Shown: positions 11,301 to 22,576 of the stretch, one piece after another
Numbering within the stretch: position 1 is the first letter of the stretch
Layout of the letters: every line of letters begins with the position of its first letter
Source of the DNA: Asterias rubens
Lineage: Eukaryota > Echinodermata > Asteroidea > Forcipulatida > Asteriidae
NCBI RefSeq assembly: GCF_902459465.1
Contig: NC_047065.1
Location: 11,394,170 to 11,458,169, forward strand
Length of the DNA stretch: 64,000 nucleotides
Direction: 5' to 3'
Translations under genes and position numbers: made by a program
Notes under the pieces: model-generated
What the model was told of the DNA's origin: nothing
What the model saw: only the letters and a program-made list of their open reading frames with translations
Database searches by the model: none

Positions 11301-14300
11301 AGGAACTCGTTAGGATGGAACTCAACATGGTTGACTGATGCTGTATGCTGTTTAAAATCATGAAGTAGCTTCCCTGATGTCAGGTCCCATAACTAGAATG
11401 GGGGAAAAAACGTGAATAAAATGGAACAATTATTTTAAGTAAATGTCAGGGTGTTTTTGAGTGTTTATTAGTTCGTTTTTTTCTGGACACTCTGTTATTT
11501 TTTTTCTCCCAGCACCAGCAGGCCTGATACTTCACGAAGGCAACAACATGAACAAAGGGGATTGCCTCCATGCCCCCTGGTATTTGCCTTGGTGCCCTTT
11601 AAATGCTCCAGTAGAAACTTACAATTTCCTCATAGGGTGCCCTTTATCAGGGAAAAATGCCTTGGTGACCTTGCCCTTTAGAAAACAAAGCATACAGGCT
11701 TGTCCTAGTATAACCAGTATTGCGCCAGTATTCATCTAATGATGCTCATGGTGCAGTGACACATTAAACGGGAAAAGTTATGAAGTCCTTATTAGACGAG
11801 TCTTGAGGGAAGTTTTATACAAAGCTATTGATGGAGAAAGCTTTACATGATCCGGCATGTCATTCCATAATGAAGGAGCAGCAGAAGTAAATGATCTTTC
11901 ACCCTATGATGTTTTGGCCAGGGGTTTCCTTAAAAGATGTTTGTTATTATGTAGATCGCATAGACTGGGGGTTGGAAATATGGGGTTGGAGTCCTTCTGA
12001 GAGATATGGTGGTAAAGTGCCTTTTGATGAGCGATAGAAATAAATGAGGATCATGAAGATGATTCTGTCCTTGAAGGCAGTGGACACTATTGGTAATTGT
12101 CAAAGACTAGCCTTTACAGTTGGTGTATCTCAACATATGCATAAAATAACAAACCTGTGAAAATTTGAACTCAATCGGTCATCAAACTTGCGAGATACAC
12201 GTAATAATGAAAGAAAAAATACCCTTGTCACAAGAAGTTGTGTGAGTTTAGATAGGTGATTTCGGGACCTCAAGTTCTAAACTTGAGGTCTCGAAATCAA
12301 ATTCGTGGAAAATTACTTCTTTCTCGAAAAACTATGGCACTTCAGAGGGAGCCATTTCTCACAATGTTTTATATCATCAACCTCTCCCCATTACTCATCA
12401 CCAAGAAAGGTTTTACGCTAATAATTATTTTGAGTAATTACCAATAGTGTCCACTGCCTTTAATGAGTAGCCAATGTAGATCTTGTAGGATAGGTGTGAT
12501 GTGTACTCTAGTGTTGAACCGGGTTACAACTCTAGCAGGAATATTTTGAAGGCGAGACAAGCGATAACAATGCACTGTTATTTCCCCTTTCCTGAAAAAT
12601 ATTGTGTAAACCCAGATTCCAGACCTTTGTTTTGTCACTGCACCAATGTGGCAAAACAAGAATTATCACACTGCCCCCTTTTCTAAGTATTGCAATCAGC
12701 TTAATGAGACGCAAGTCCAAAAGTCCAGCATACCAAAGGCCTGCAATTTCAGGGAGGCCTAATCTAGAGCTTGACTCACCTTGACTAAGCCATCCTCTGA
12801 CGTTGATGCGATCCATCTCCCATCTGGACTAAAGCGAATACAGGTGATTGGACCAGTGTGACCTTTGTATGTGAAGATGCAACCTTTCCGTCTGATGTCC
12901 CAAAGCTACATATCACAAGATTTGGGGAAAGAAAAAGTAAATGAAAGACAAAATCATCCAAAATCCTCTTCAAGAAGTTGCTTGATTTGATTGTGGAGGA
13001 TTAAGAACTGCATGACCAAATAACATTTGCTAACCACTTGGGTCAGGCATACATTATCTTGTATATACAAGTTAAACCATTGTGCTGTTGAGTGACTATA
13101 GACAGTGCAAGTGCAAGTCTCGCTTGCAAAAAAACAATGAAACTACTCAAACTTAATGATGGTGGCTTCTTATATAGCGCATATCTGTCACTCAGTGACG
13201 CTCAAGGCACTTAACATACAATATTTTCCTGCAAGGTATCTGGGACTACGTTTGAATTATGAGATCTACTCCTTTTGCATAGCACCATGTAACGGGTTAC
13301 AATGAGCCAATCAAGACAGGAACACTGGGCGAACACCCATTCTTTTTGATAAGTACACTCGGTTATTTTACACACGGGACCAACGGCTTTACGTCCCATC
13401 CGAAGGACAAAGCATCATGGTTACGTGAGTTGCTGAAGGACACGAATGTCACAACTGGGACTCGAACTGTCACTCTGCTGATCAGGAGCACCAAAGTATG
13501 AATCCAGTGTTCTTAGGCCATGGCACGCCCTAAGGTAAGGTGCAAAAAGAATCCTACAGAATAACTGAACCTGCAGAAGCAAGTAACTTTCAGAAAATGT
13601 ATTTCTATGTTAACTTTGATGAAATCAACGCCAGTAGAAATCTCTTGTAATGTCCGAAAGCTATAAGAGCAAATGTAAGACAACAACCTGAAATGTCAAA
13701 GAATCATCAACCCTCGGGGTGTCTCCTTGCATTTCATAAACTCACTTTGATATTTAAGTCGACGGAACCAGAAGCGACAAAGTCTCCATAGGGATGAAAG
13801 TCTAGACTTCTAGTGTTTCCCTTGTGACCAGTCAGAGTCCTAATACCTGCAGAGAACAAAAACGAGATGACAACAATTAAAGGGACACATTGCCTTGGAT
13901 TGGGCGAGTTAGTCTATGAAAAGCATTTGAACCCATTTGTTATTATAAAATTGATGGTTAGAAATATGTAAATATTCGGTTTGCGATAACACTTTGTGTG
14001 TATCTACTTGCCAGGTGATTTCATTCTTGGAAAACTGTCTTACTTTGTTCTACTACCGCGGAGTAGATTTATCGGATGTTCGGGAGACTTCTCAGTTAAT
14101 AATAAATAATAATAATAAGACTTGTAATGCACACGTATCCACCCTGCTGGGTGTTCAAGGCGCAGTTCCTGCTTTTTAACTACTAACTGGGCGGAAGGTA
14201 TAGAAAATTGGCTGGGACTACTACTTTAACTTATATGATCCTAACTAACTGCACTACCGCGGAGTCAGTTGTAGAATTATAAATATATGTTTGAAAAGTA

Positions 14301-17300
14301 GAATATAATGATACACACAAATATGCCTCGCATTTGCAAGAATTGCATGGTTTGCCTGGTACTTTGCAAACTAACACGCCCGGCCATTTTGTGGAGTACA
14401 TAAATGTTACTGAAAAAACAGTGCTGGTTGGGACGTAGCCTTCCAAACAGTCAGCAATATAGCCTGCAATCTGGTGGACGAGTGACTAGAAGACCAGAAC
14501 AATTTTGAAGTTGATGTAATAAATAATTGGTTTAACACCATGTATGTATCTACATGTACTTGTCAGGTAGAGTTTGTTCTTCAGAGAACTGTCTTTCTAT
14601 ATTCTGCAACCGTGTTCGAGAGAATTCTTAATTCTGAAAAGAACTGTCCTGCTTCGTAACTACTACATGTACCTGAGCAGAAGGTACATGTATAGAAAAT
14701 TGGCTGGGACTACTACTTTAGCTTACATGTATGTAGCATTGTTATTAACTGCACTACTGTGGAGTGAGTTCTTAAATCGGTCTCAACATTCGGTCTCGAC
14801 TAGCTTGCTCTAGTCATCCTCAGAAGACTAAAGAGATAAGAGAGCTGATTTATCGGGGATTACAGGTTTCAGTGTAGAGTCAATCACCGCTCTGATTGGT
14901 TCTTCTGACGGGAGACCTGTGGTGACATACATACAAACATGACAAAAAGCTTGTGACTTACTCTTTGCAGCCTCAAGATCCCAAATCTTGAGTGAACCGG
15001 ATTGGGAACCGGCTGCAACCAGTTCCTCATGGCTGTTGAATCGGACACACTCCACTGGGGTAGTATGGCCAGAAAGACTCTGAAAAAAAACCCCACACAT
15101 ATTTATGTACAAAAATCAACATTAGTTTTATTGAAAAAAAAAACATGCATAAAAATACTAGTTTGAAACCGGTTGTTTGTGTCATTTCCTTCATCTTGTT
15201 TTCTTAGAGCCAGCAACAAGGTTAAAGGCAGTGGACACTATTGGTAAATACTCAAAATAATTATTAGCGTAAAACCTTTCTTGGTGAAGAGTAATGGGGA
15301 GAGGTTGATGGTACAAAACATTGTGAGAAATGGCTCCCTCTGAGGTGCCATAGTTTTCGAGAAAGAAGTAATTTTCCACGAATTTGATTTCGAGACCTCA
15401 AGTTTAGAACTTGAGGTCTCGAAATCAACTATCTAAACGCACACAACGCCGTGTGACAAGGGTATTTTTTCTTTCATTATTATCTCGCAAGTTCGATGAC
15501 CGATTGAGCTCAAATTTTCACAGGTTTGTTATTTTATGCATATGTTGAGATACACCAACTGTGAAGACTAGTCTTTGACAATTACCAATAGTGTCCACTG
15601 CCTTTAACATTCTGAACTGCTGGAGTTATCTGCTGTGATGGTGAGCTCAGGTTCATGGTGCATTTTCACTTTGTACATTTTCATGCAGGATCACGTAGGT
15701 AACTATATATCAGTAACTTGCGGGTATAACCATGTATAAACCTCTAAAAGGGGAGGAAAGATTAGCTCCAACACCAACAGCTTTTTTTAGAGCCAACACT
15801 CCTAATAGAGATTTACACATGATTGTACCTGCAAGATTACTAGAACATTATACTAGTTGTTTTATCCACACCATGCAAAGCTTCAAACATAACAGAAGGA
15901 ACAAATTCCTAGCTGGTTTCAAGGTTTCAGCCAGAATTTTGTGAAAGGATGTCAAAATTTGCTGGAAATTTAAAAACTGGGGTAAAAATGTTTCAATTAG
16001 AATACATTTTGACAGATAATACAGAGTTTCAAAATTTAAAACAGGGTGTCCAAAAGACACCCCGAGACACCCATTTGCCCAACACTTTGATGGATTAATC
16101 AGTTTCAAAAATGACATTCAAAACACAGTATCAACCATCTAAGGTCTAAATTCCCCTAAACTTTGACAATTTTCAATGCATCTACTGCCTTTCTCAAGTC
16201 AAAGTCTTAGTTTAAGTCTCTTCTGTTTTAGGTTGTTGATATCCCATGACCCTACCATCGCCACAAGAGGGCCTGCTCTCACACTGTCACAGAAAGCAAA
16301 GCATTTCTTATTGCAGTTTGTGATTGACAGCGGAATGGACATGAATGGACAGGAACGAACAACAAGAGCGTCTTGAATCAAGGTTACTTTTCTCTATGGC
16401 ATTAATGAACTTGTACTTTTATCCTACCAAAGTTCTTCCAGAAATAAAAAAGCAGGCCTGATATTTCACGGAGGCCACAAATTAGGCGTTTGCCACCATG
16501 CCTCCTGGTTATTGCTTAGTGCCCTACCAAGGAAAAAATGCCTTGGCGCCCTTGCCCTTAAAAAAATGAATCATACAGACCTGAAAAAGCAATATTTAGC
16601 ATCATTAGAATCCAAAACTATTGTATAACTTACCATGATACAGTTGGGCTTACCCACTGCCCACATGTTGACTTTTTTATCATCTCCACCTGTCACCATA
16701 ACACGCCCACTCTGTTGGCCCAATGCCAGACAATTCACATTGGCACCATGGGCGACAAACTCCTCTATAAAACACAAATTGTAAAACAGTAAATAAATTA
16801 ATGTAAGGGTACGATTCTCATTTTATTTTATTTTAGAAATAACACTCTTCTTCAAACAATTTTGTTTTGTTTATTTGTAAATATTGTCTACTTCTAAAAC
16901 AATTGTTTTGTTAAGTCTCAATTTTGTAATTGTGTTCAAGCTTGATTGTGTTACTTTTTCTTCTATTTTAATCGTGTATTCTCTGTATATTTTCCTGTAA
17001 CTCGACCCTTGGTCGCAATGGGACTTTAGGTTGTAAAGAATAAACCATTAATGAAAAAAATGATTACTTTTTACAGTGCAAAATATTCATTGCGTCTTTT
17101 TTTTTGCTTACTTTTAAAGTTTTTATCAAAGATACATTGGAATGTTTTTCACATCTGGCAGGTGTCTGGCTCATATTGTTTTTGTCTTTTTAATAGAAAT
17201 TATGTTGGTAAGTATTTATTGTACTCCTGAGTCCTATATAACTACATGAGGTTTGTTCCGCTAGTGTTTCCACAGGAGAGGATAGCGCAACGCACCTCAC

Positions 17301-18287
17301 ATTTCTTTCTACATGTACTGTAGGTAGGAGCATCCGAGTCTGATGCTTCACACATCACAGGAGAGAGAGAGTAATGCAGAGTAACGCAAACGTTTCTAGA
17401 TCCTACATGTAGCTCCACATTTTCATTCGTTAGGAAATAAAATAGCATCTCATTTACCTAAAAAATTTGAAATTCCTTTTTGTAAAACTTAAGGAAACAA
17501 TGGTGGCACATGCTGGAGGGAATGTTGGTTAAAGTTATTGATAATTACTCAAAGTGTAGGGCTACAGTTATCATTAAAAAAAAAAAAATCACTGCAATTC
17601 CTTCTTCCCTGATTGAGCAGGGTTTTTTCTTCTCACTCGGATCTGCAACAATTTTAACCTGAAACACAAATTGCACTAGGGCTATGTTTCTAAGGAAACC
17701 AGTCAACGATTCTGTCAGGGTGAGGGGGATACTTTGTGGGGGGGGGGGGCGACTTTGACAGCGGGAGCACCTTCTTTGTAAGTGAGGGGGCGACTTTGTA
17801 AACGTTGTAAAATTGAAGTGAGCAACTTTGCTGGGGGAAGGGGGGGGGGGCACTTTACAGTGGGTGACTTTGCTGGGGCTGGGTGCAGTTGGCTGGTCAC
17901 TTGCCTTGTTGGTCAGGTTAATCATGTTTTATCAAACTCTGGCCACCACAAATCATGATGAACAGAAACAATCAATAAACAAATTATTTTTTAATAACAA
18001 TAATGGATAATCATGCTAATCAATCATCATGATCAATTGACATTGTAAAACATTAAAACAATGTATTTTAATTTATTCAACATTACTTTATTGACAACAA
18101 CAATAACGTCAGTTTTATATCATGAACTGAAGAAGGAATTAAACATGTTGAAAGTATTAAAATGGAAATGCGAAATGTGGACGCCATCTGATGATCTAGC
18201 CAGCATGGGGCGCAATAAATTCAACAAATCTACTTCGTCATGTTTTCGTTTGTACTTACGAAGTTTCCATGACCGTTTCGTCGTCAT
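8344..18287 (-). CDS. KATNB1: Katanin p80 WD40 subunit B1, N-terminal 350 residues (3' end outside window)
   Basis: Regulatory and targeting subunit of the microtubule-severing AAA enzyme katanin. The WD40 propeller directs the complex to centrosomes and spindle poles, and a C-terminal con80 domain binds the p60 ATPase (family knowledge). Coding exons, 5' to 3' on the minus strand: 18287-18260, 16764-16634, 15079-14962, 13846-13746, 12905-12780, 11392-11277, 10180-10109, 9689-9485, 8498-8344. All borders are GT-AG and phases join cleanly. The protein starts [19 protein letters not shown], closely matching vertebrate KATNB1 (WKLQEIVAHASNV). Six to seven WD repeats follow, with motifs [40 protein letters not shown] and VKFWDLE, then HAYGWEP and a linker with [17 protein letters not shown]. 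Human KATNB1 is about 655 residues. The remaining ~300, including con80, were not found in 1-8343 and probably lie to the left. Divergent from C8orf82, with 795 bp between start codons. Confidence 0.95.
8878..9261 (-). mobile_element. TTAA MITE family A
   Basis: Full-length copy, 380 bp downstream of KATNB1 exon 8 and 380 bp upstream of exon 9 in genomic space, within that intron. Confidence 0.88.
9270..9475. mobile_element. GGGAATAA-ended inverted-repeat element
   Basis: The left end GGGAATAAAAGAG and the right end TTATTCCCTTA flank CTCGCCTTAGGCTCGGGCCT and CGACCCTGACAGTTTTAA. A relative at 27958-28082 has CGACCCTGCCGGTTTTAA and the same ends. Confidence 0.55.
9715..9978 (+). mobile_element. 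Diverged TTAA MITE related to family A
   Basis: The ends TTAAAGGTACCAGACACCAT and CCCAAATCCTTTAA, plus internal TTACTCAGAATAATTGTAAG, mark an old or distinct subfamily. Confidence 0.6.
10582..10940. mobile_element. Palindromic MITE family B (~360 bp)
   Basis: Termini TTAAAGGAACACGTTGC and GCAACGTGTTCCT. The whole element is an imperfect palindrome centred on GGCCGACCGTGTTAG near 10755. It lies in KATNB1 intron 6. Confidence 0.88.
11520..11702 (+). mobile_element. Short repeat with AGGCCTGATACTTCACG start
   Basis: About 185 bp running from AGGCCTGATACTTCACG to AAGCATACAGGC, with internal CCTTGGTGCCCTT blocks. Related copies lie at 7784-7958 (opposite strand), 16452-16583, 32719-32890, 34606-34760 and 56494-56637 (opposite strand). 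Confidence 0.8.
12071..12463 (-). mobile_element. TTAA MITE family A
   Basis: Full-length copy in KATNB1 intron 5 with an intact central hairpin (GACCTCAAGTTCTAAACTTG). Confidence 0.9.
13160..13532 (-). mobile_element. Long tRNA-like SINE
   Basis: The left part carries TATAGCGCATATCTGTCACT. The right part carries an inverted B-box (GGGACTCGAAC) and a Leu/Ser-like tRNA segment ending CTTAGGCCATGGCAC. It lies in KATNB1 intron 4. Confidence 0.7.
13877..14400. mobile_element. Palindromic MITE B interrupted by a GTAACACC-type foldback element
   Basis: The left half of family B (TTAAAGGGACACATTGCC) runs 13877-13977. A second element (13978-14272, GGTTTGCGATAACACTTTG) follows, then family-B sequence resumes (GAAAAGTAGAATATAATGAT) to about 14400. 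A nested insertion in KATNB1 intron 3. Confidence 0.75.
14528..14832. mobile_element. GTAACACC-type element, diverged copy
   Basis: Shares TTTAACACCATGTATGTATC, CTTGTCAGGTAGAG, TTGGCTGGGACTACTACTTT and TAGCTTGCTCTAGTCATC with the copies at 2042 and 13978. Confidence 0.65.
15222..15607 (+). mobile_element. TTAA MITE family A, reference-quality copy
   Basis: 386 bp, with TTAA at both ends, terminal inverted repeats AAAGGCAGTGGACACTATTG / CAATAGTGTCCACTGCCTTT, and a 41-bp near-perfect palindrome at 15386-15426. It lies in KATNB1 intron 2, 143 bp from exon 3. Confidence 0.93.
16452..16583 (+). mobile_element. Short AGGCCTG-ended repeat
   Basis: Internally deleted copy in KATNB1 intron 2. Confidence 0.72.
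17715..17880 (+). repeat. GGGGCGACTTTG minisatellite
   Basis: Degenerate units of GGGGGCGACTTTG(T/C) with poly-G stretches, in KATNB1 intron 1. Similar units recur at 39716-39895. Confidence 0.75.
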
Positions 18288-19082
18288 GGTTCGTCACTTT
18301 CTGCTAGTGCTAATAACTTCAATATGTGATGGTTGAAGCAGCTCGTTTTACTGTCTACATCTGCGTCTTGCTCTTCTGCTGACGGATTGCAATTAAATCC
18401 ACCCTAGATTGTGTAAAGTCATGCAAAATGAGAGCGCAAAGTCGGGTGACAGTTGTTCAGCGCTGTTGCCACACTGCGAATGCCAGCCACCGCTGCCAGT
18501 TATTTTTGAAGTTTCGCGTTGAGCACAGCCACACTATCCGTTTGTTTGGACGACAATTAGTCGACAATAAGTAGCAAAATATGTACCGCTAGTTTATATT
18601 GCCGACAAAAAAATACTTTTAATTCGGTCTCAATACAAACTTCAGAACAGAATTTGCCGACAGTTGCGCCTTTCCAGCAATGCTGGCAGCATAATAAATT
18701 GAGCAGTTCGCGAAATGCTTTCAACGTTACCGACCTGTCTGGCCAACGCGTAAGAACAACTGTTTCTATTGGTCAATATCGTTACTTAAACAATCAATTT
18801 AGATGGCTCATTTGGCCAAAAAAAAAATTAGTTATCATTTTAATTAACAATATTTTAAAGCAACAAATTTAAGCAACATTTGTTGTGGTAGTTTATCAAA
18901 TTAAGGGCGTAATTAGGTAAAATATTGTAGTTTTGATGCACTGTTTTTGAACCAATCGGAGCTCTCCTCTCTTGAGAAATTACTTACCAGGGTGGCGGCA
19001 AAGTTCAAAGTGAGAAAGGTCAAAGTTGAGTATTGTGTAATCAAAACAACGAAGCGAGTGCACAGTGTGTGAAAACAACAAC
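18288..19082. promoter_or_regulatory. Divergent promoter between KATNB1 and C8orf82
   Basis: The two start codons (KATNB1 18287 on minus, C8orf82 19083 on plus) face away from each other across only 795 bp. Both 5' UTRs and core promoters must fit here unless a 5' noncoding exon lies further away. I saw no convincing TATA box placed for either gene and none of the window's main MITE families in it. The bidirectional arrangement is seen directly; shared regulation is an inference. Confidence 0.7.
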
Positions 19083-22000
19083 ATGATGATGTTTTTAAGA
19101 TTGAAAACCGGCCGGTTGTTCTCACTTTGCTGTAGACAGCTTCACAGCGTGAAGTACGTACAAGGCCAGTCTCCGGAACCCAATGTGCGAGAATATTTTT
19201 ATTACATTGATCACCAAGGGCAGGTTGGTTACGTTTTGCTTAGCCGAGTGACACAGTGACAGTCATGACAGTGTTACGTCATGTACGTGTATCTGTACAT
19301 CACACTCATGTCACACTCACAGTCACACTCTCACAGTCACACTCACAGTCACACTCTCACAGTCACACTCACAAATCACAGTGTATGACTATGAGTATAA
19401 AGTAAACGCCTTTTTTATATATATTTATATATTCAGCATGCAGTGATGTGATGTGATGCACCCCTTGCCGAAGCCGGATAACTTTCCGTATGGCGCCACC
19501 ACTTTTTCACTCATTTTTACAAAAAGGGATATATCAATCAGGTAAATTAGATACTATATTATTTTATTTCGAATGAAAAAGTGGTGGCGCCATACGGAAA
19601 CTTTTCCCCGAAGCCTCTTGCCTTGTTGGACCATTTCTTGCCAATAATTATCTTATTCTTGAATCTTATTATGGGACAGTCTTATATTTATATAAGTAAC
19701 AATTTCTACCTCGATCAATTTCTAAATCAACAGCCACATCTGAGACAATGTGCAAAAAAAATATCAACAAGATCAAGATCAATGGTTTGAAAGTACACCT
19801 GTAAACATCATACATTTGTTTTATATACATGTTGTACTACATACATGTACATGTACATGTACCTTCCTCCATGATGGTCATGCAAAAATTAAACTTAATT
19901 CTTTTGAGAAAACTGACATGACTGAGGGACGGGAAAATTTGGATTTTTCTTTCAAAAAAACTGTCCTCTGTGGCGTTGTTACTCGGAGCCTGCAGGAGCA
20001 CTGCAACAATTTAAAACATAGATGTTCATTTTGTTGAAAGACACTACACTACACGTTGCCCAATAAAAAAAAGGGTTATTATTAAAATATAATAAAGTTG
20101 TATTTGTTTACCCTTGTTTACTACAGCTTTTTATGGACGATACCAAGGTGAAGAACTTCATCACCTGCTTCAAAGGTACAAATAATCATAAATTTGTATT
20201 TTGTGACTCGTCCTCACCAGACTAGTGAACATATTTTAAACAATTTAACACAGCACTGGAGAGTTTGCAGCACTGCAGCCTTGTTTACATTGTTGTCACT
20301 GGCAACACAGACTAAGAAAACCTGTCTTATATTGACCAATAATTTTTTTCCGGCAAGTTTGGTTCAATTTCAAACTGTTGGACAGTAGGGGGTCGGCATA
20401 ATAAAGTGCAAAACATTCTCAAATGTCAAGGCAGCAGTCTACATGTAACTCAGTGAGCCAACAACTTCTCTCACTCTCTAGTCGATCAAAATCCAATCAT
20501 GTTGGGATTTGCATATTCTCGTCTATCTGCTTATAAAATTTAGAAGATCAGGCCTAATAAAACTATAAACTGGAGCATTTGGAAAAGTTCCTAATTTTAA
20601 AAAACTCACTGTGAAAGTGCATTTTCCTTTGATATTTTTGTATTTAAATGTTACTTTAATGATGTTGTTCTGAACTGTTTTACCAGTGAACATATTTTAA
20701 ACAATAACACAGCACTGGAGAGTTTGCAGCACTGCAGCCTTGTTTACATTGTTGTCACTGGCAACACAGACTAAGAAAACCTGTCTTATATTGACCAATA
20801 ATTTTTTTCCGGCAAGTTTGGTTCAATTTCAAACTGTTGGACAGTAGGGGGTCGGCATAATAAAGTGCAAAACATTCTCAAATGTCAAGGCAGCAGTCTA
20901 CATGTAACTCAGTGAGCCAACAACTTCTCTCACTCTCTAGTCGATCAAAATCCAATCATGTTGGGATTTGCATATTCTCGTCTATCTGCTTGTAAAATTT
21001 AGAAGATCAGGCCTAATAAAACTATAAACTGGAGCATTTGGAAAAGTTCCTAATTTTAAAAAACTCACTGTGAAAGTGCATTTTCCTTTGATATTTTTGT
21101 ATTTAAATGTTACTTTAATGATGTTGTTCTGAACTGTTTTACCAGTGAACATATTTTAAACAATAACACAGCACTGGAGAGTTTGCAGCACTGCAGCCTT
21201 GTTTACATTGTTGTCACTGGCAACACAGACTAAGAAAACCTGTCTTATATTGACAAATAATTTTTTTCCGGCAAGTTTGGTTCAATTTCAAACTGTTGGA
21301 CAGTAGGGGGGCGGCATAATAAAGTGCAAAACATTCTCAAATGTCAAGGCAGCAGTCTACATGTAACTCAGTGAGCCAACAACTTCTCTCACTCTCTAGT
21401 CGATCAAAATCCAATCATGTTGGGATTTGCATATTCTCGTCTATCTGCTTATAAAATTAAGAAGATCAGGCCTAATAAAGCTATAAACTGGAGCATTTGG
21501 AAAAGTTCCTAATTTTAAAAAACTCACTGTGAAAGTGCATTTTCCTTTGATATTTTTGTATTTGAATGTTACTTTAATGATGTTGTTCTGAACTGTTTTA
21601 CAACAGTGTCTTATTTAAACAAAACTACTTTTTGTTCACTTCCAGATAAGAAGTTTCTATCCTTCTTCTTCAGACGTCTCAAAATAAACAACATGGAAAG
21701 CTACAAAACAGACTTTCCCTACCTGTCTCCCTGTGGTGCCGAGAGGAACTTTATACGATGCGACGATCGACCCATTGTCTTCACTAAAATCCTCCCCCCA
21801 GATGAAGAATTTGAACACTTGGATGAGGCGTCCTCAGACCGTTTAGTTTGTAACGAAGCAGATAACTTTACAGTACCTTTTGAACCGGAGAAAATCTGCA
21901 TGCTCCCGAAGAGCGGCCGCATATACCACCCAGCTCCTAAGAAAACGGGTGGAATCGGACTTGTCAAGTCTAGTGTCGCGATCGAGATTAGTCCATTTTT

Positions 22001-22115
22001 CGAATTTGGAGAAGCTGGGGAGTATGCCCCACCTACTCATTTCAACTGGAAGGGGAGGAGATTGGAACTGACCAATGAAATTCTAGATAAAGTGACTGAT
22101 GGCGAAACCAGTTGA
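19083..22115 (+). CDS. C8orf82: C8orf82 homologue (UPF0598 family), complete
   Basis: Three coding exons: 19083-19223, 20127-20175 and 21646-22115, all GT-AG, giving 219 residues (human C8orf82 is about 216). The start is chosen at the first of three consecutive ATGs (19083, 19086, 19089). The N-terminus MMMFLRLKTGRLFSLCCRQL is basic with no acidic residue, like a mitochondrial presequence. Conserved blocks are REYFYYIDHQGQ (exon 1), LFMDDTKVKNFITCFK (exon 2), then FFRRLKINN, FPYLSPCGAERNFIRCDDRP and IVFTKILPP (exon 3). The molecular function of this family is not established, and mitochondrial location is a prediction. Intron 2 is occupied almost entirely by a tandem triplication. A TTAA MITE lies 72 bp after the stop, and a possible AATAAA at 22701 would place it in the 3' UTR. 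Confidence 0.93.
19300..19380. repeat. Simple repeat of CACACTCACAGT units
   Basis: Imperfect tandem runs of CACACT(C)ACAGT lie in C8orf82 intron 1. The boundaries are approximate. Confidence 0.7.
19481..19603. mobile_element. Foldback element in C8orf82 intron 1
   Basis: Arms of about 32 bp, ACTTTCCGTATGGCGCCACC... at 19481-19511 and its near-perfect reverse complement at 19571-19603, surround about 60 bp of A/T-rich loop. It looks like a small nonautonomous DNA transposon. There is no coding capacity. Confidence 0.7.
20225..21600 (+). repeat. Three tandem copies of a ~460-bp unit in C8orf82 intron 2
   Basis: The same unit starts (GTGAACATATTTTAAACAAT) at 20225, 20686 and 21145, giving periods of 461 and 459 bp. 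The third copy ends about 45 bp before exon 3. Copies are almost identical: I noticed only scattered single-base changes, such as a T/G in the GGGGTCGG run and ACC/ACA before AATAATTTT. This points to very recent amplification or an assembly artefact. No unit contains coding exon sequence. Confidence 0.95.
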
Positions 22116-22186
22116 ACTTGTTTGAATGAACGACTGCTCAAAGCATTGCAGAATCTTTCCTTAGGGCCCAATTTCATTTCAACTGC

Positions 22187-22576
22187 TTAAAGACAGTGGA
22201 CACTATTGGTAATTGTCAAAGACTAGCCTTAACAGTTGGTGTATCTCAACCTATATATGCATAAAATAACAAACCTGTGAAAATTTGAGCTCAATCGGTC
22301 ATCGAAGTTGCGAGATAATAATGACAGAAAAATAACCCTTGCCACATGAAGTTGTGTGCGTTTAGATGGTTGATTTCGAGACCTCAAGTTCTAACTCTGA
22401 GGTCTCGAAATCAAATTCGTGGAAAATTACTTCTTTCTCGAAACTATGGCACATCAGAGGGAGCCGTTTCTCACAATGTTTTATACCATCAACCTCTCCC
22501 CATTACTCGTCACCAAGTAAGGTTTTATGCTAATAATTATTTTGAGGAAATTACCAATAGTGTCCACTGCCTTTAA
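22187..22576 (-). mobile_element. TTAA MITE family A
   Basis: Full-length copy 72 bp after the C8orf82 stop codon, probably inside its 3' UTR. Confidence 0.9.

Larger units (their letters stand above)
19224..20126 (+). other. C8orf82 intron 1
   Basis: A 903-bp intron bounded by GT at 19224 and AG at 20126. It holds a CACACTCACAGT-type simple repeat (about 19299-19380), an ATGTGATGTGATG run near 19445, and a foldback element at 19481-19603. The rest shows no recognised feature. Confidence 0.85.

Noticed and set aside
17545..17925. Proline-rich minus-strand open frame of 126 codons
   Set aside because: It is a translation of the GGGGGCGACTTTG minisatellite and has no splice or homology support.
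19065..19082. Upstream GTG extension of C8orf82
   Set aside because: The frame is open to a GTG at 19065, but nuclear genes normally start at ATG, and three ATGs follow at 19083-19091.
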